7,162 bases of DNA, taken from the NCBI GenBank assembly GCA_030631875.1, contig DAOVKH010000088.1, positions 1 through 7,162 of the forward strand, given 5' to 3'. Shown here in pieces: positions 6,451 to 7,162 of the stretch. This DNA comes from Deltaproteobacteria bacterium (lineage in GTDB: Bacteria > Desulfobacterota > GWC2-55-46 > DRQE01). Both the position numbers and the translations under genes were made by a program. The notes under the pieces were generated by a model, which was given only the letters and a program-made list of their open reading frames with translations, had not been told where the DNA came from and searched no databases. Within the stretch, counting starts at the first letter, position 1. Each line of letters begins with the position of its first letter.

Positions 6451-6481
6451 GTCGGCACGTTAAGGTAGAGGCCACGCACCC

Positions 6482-7162
6482 ATGCCAAATAAATTAAATG
6501 ATAGCGAACGTATAGAACAACGCCGGCGTCAGCGCGAGTTCTACCTGATACTTGCAATTATTCCGTTCATAATACTGCTTACATATGTCGAATCCCATAT
6601 ATCGATAATCAGCGGCGATATACCCGTAGCTACGAATATCTTCGTATTGGGTCTTATAAATATCAATATTCTGCTCCTTGTGTTTTTGATATTCCTTATA
6701 CTACGTAATGCCGTTAAGTTCTTTCTCGAAACTCGCCTCAACCTACTAAGCTCCAAGCTCAGGAATCGATTGATAACCGCCTTCGTAGGCCTGACCATCG
6801 TACCTACCTTTCTTCTATTCTTTGTCGTAATAGGATTGATAAATAAGAGCATCGATAGTTGGTTCGATATCGGGGTTGAGAAATCCCTTAAAGAATCCTT
6901 GGAGCTTGCCAAGAATTATTACGGTGAGACCTCCGATAGGATGATAGGCGGAGCCTGGTATCTATCGAGAACTTTCTCCGGCATTACCGTTCTTGAACCA
7001 AATGAGAAGTTAAGTGAGGCGGCCGATACGATAATCGACATGCAGGGGGTCTCGACGGTCGAGGTATATACGCTCGGCGGCGAGAGGGTCGCCTATGCCG
7101 TCGCAGATAGCGTGAACGTCACGATGGTGCCGGATGTTTCAATCGACGAGATTGCCATAACG
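6482..7162 (+). CDS. NtrY-like sensor histidine kinase, N-terminal part, truncated by the right window edge
   Basis: Open from ATG 6482 to the last base (227 residues). A basic cytoplasmic start (RIEQRRRQREF) is followed by three predicted membrane helices at about 20-36, 52-74 and 97-121. Between helices 2 and 3 lies the NtrY-like linker (RNAVKFFLETRLNLLSSKLRNRL), and after helix 3 come the conserved INKSIDSWFDIGVEKSLKESL and LAKNYY stretches that open the periplasmic sensor domain. The HAMP, PAS, histidine and ATPase domains expected downstream are outside the window, so kinase activity is inferred from this family-specific N-terminus and from the DUF4390 neighbour. NtrY pairs with an NtrX-type sigma54-dependent response regulator, usually next downstream. 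GAGG at 6468-6471 gives a 10-base spaced ribosome binding site. Confidence 0.75.
   Translation, partial: MPNKLNDSERIEQRRRQREFYLILAIIPFIILLTYVESHISIISGDIPVATNIFVLGLININILLLVFLIFLILRNAVKFFLETRLNLLSSKLRNRLITAFVGLTIVPTFLLFFVVIGLINKSIDSWFDIGVEKSLKESLELAKNYYGETSDRMIGGAWYLSRTFSGITVLEPNEKLSEAADTIIDMQGVSTVEVYTLGGERVAYAVADSVNVTMVPDVSIDEIAIT

Noticed and set aside
6541..6912. Minus-strand open frame opposite the kinase gene (123 codons)
   Set aside because: It is the antisense shadow of the NtrY-like coding region, has no recognisable domain, and the + strand frame has clear family motifs.

Overview
The window looks like part of the chromosome of a Gram-negative (diderm), respiring and probably anaerobic bacterium. 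Evidence for a diderm is two lipoprotein signal peptides, a System II (Ccs/Res) cytochrome c maturation set, and a DUF4390 + NtrY-type histidine kinase pair. That mix is common in Desulfobacterota/Desulfuromonadota-like and Nitrospirota/Nitrospinota-like lineages, but the sequence does not settle the phylum. Isoleucine is often encoded by ATA (16 of 29 Ile codons in the last gene by hand count) and arginine often by AGG/AGA. All genes are on the + strand and tightly packed. No mobile element, CRISPR array, tRNA or rRNA was seen.

Region 1 (1-307) is the 3' end of rnfB, the iron-sulfur subunit of the Rnf ferredoxin:NAD+ oxidoreductase. Its last ferredoxin-like motif is degenerate. An 87-base AT-rich gap follows.

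Region 2 (395-5801) is a probable operon for making c-type cytochromes. In order it holds a CYCXC-family cysteine-rich lipoprotein, a membrane-anchored TPR protein, ResB/Ccs1, CcsA/ResC, a membrane-anchored ResA/TlpA-like thioredoxin (WCKPC), a second TlpA-like thioredoxin that is a lipoprotein (WCPPC), and CcdA. From the TPR gene to ccdA the gaps are 3, 2, 42, 2 and -4 bases, so co-transcription and some translational coupling are likely. Together the proteins explain a pathway. CcdA carries reducing equivalents across the inner membrane, the thioredoxins reduce apocytochrome CXXCH cysteines, and ResB-CcsA exports and attaches heme. The TPR protein may hold apocytochromes or assemble the complex. 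No CXXCH cytochrome is encoded in the window, so the clients lie elsewhere.

Region 3 (5878-7162) begins with its own plausible sigma70-type promoter. It encodes an exported DUF4390 protein followed by the N-terminal part of an NtrY-like sensor kinase, which runs off the right edge.

Most of the window is recognisable machinery. The points most worth a second look are the altered cluster motif in RnfB, the Cys form of a (seleno)protein family at the head of the cytochrome c operon, the paired thioredoxins with different anchors and active sites, and the possibly leaderless DUF4390 transcript.
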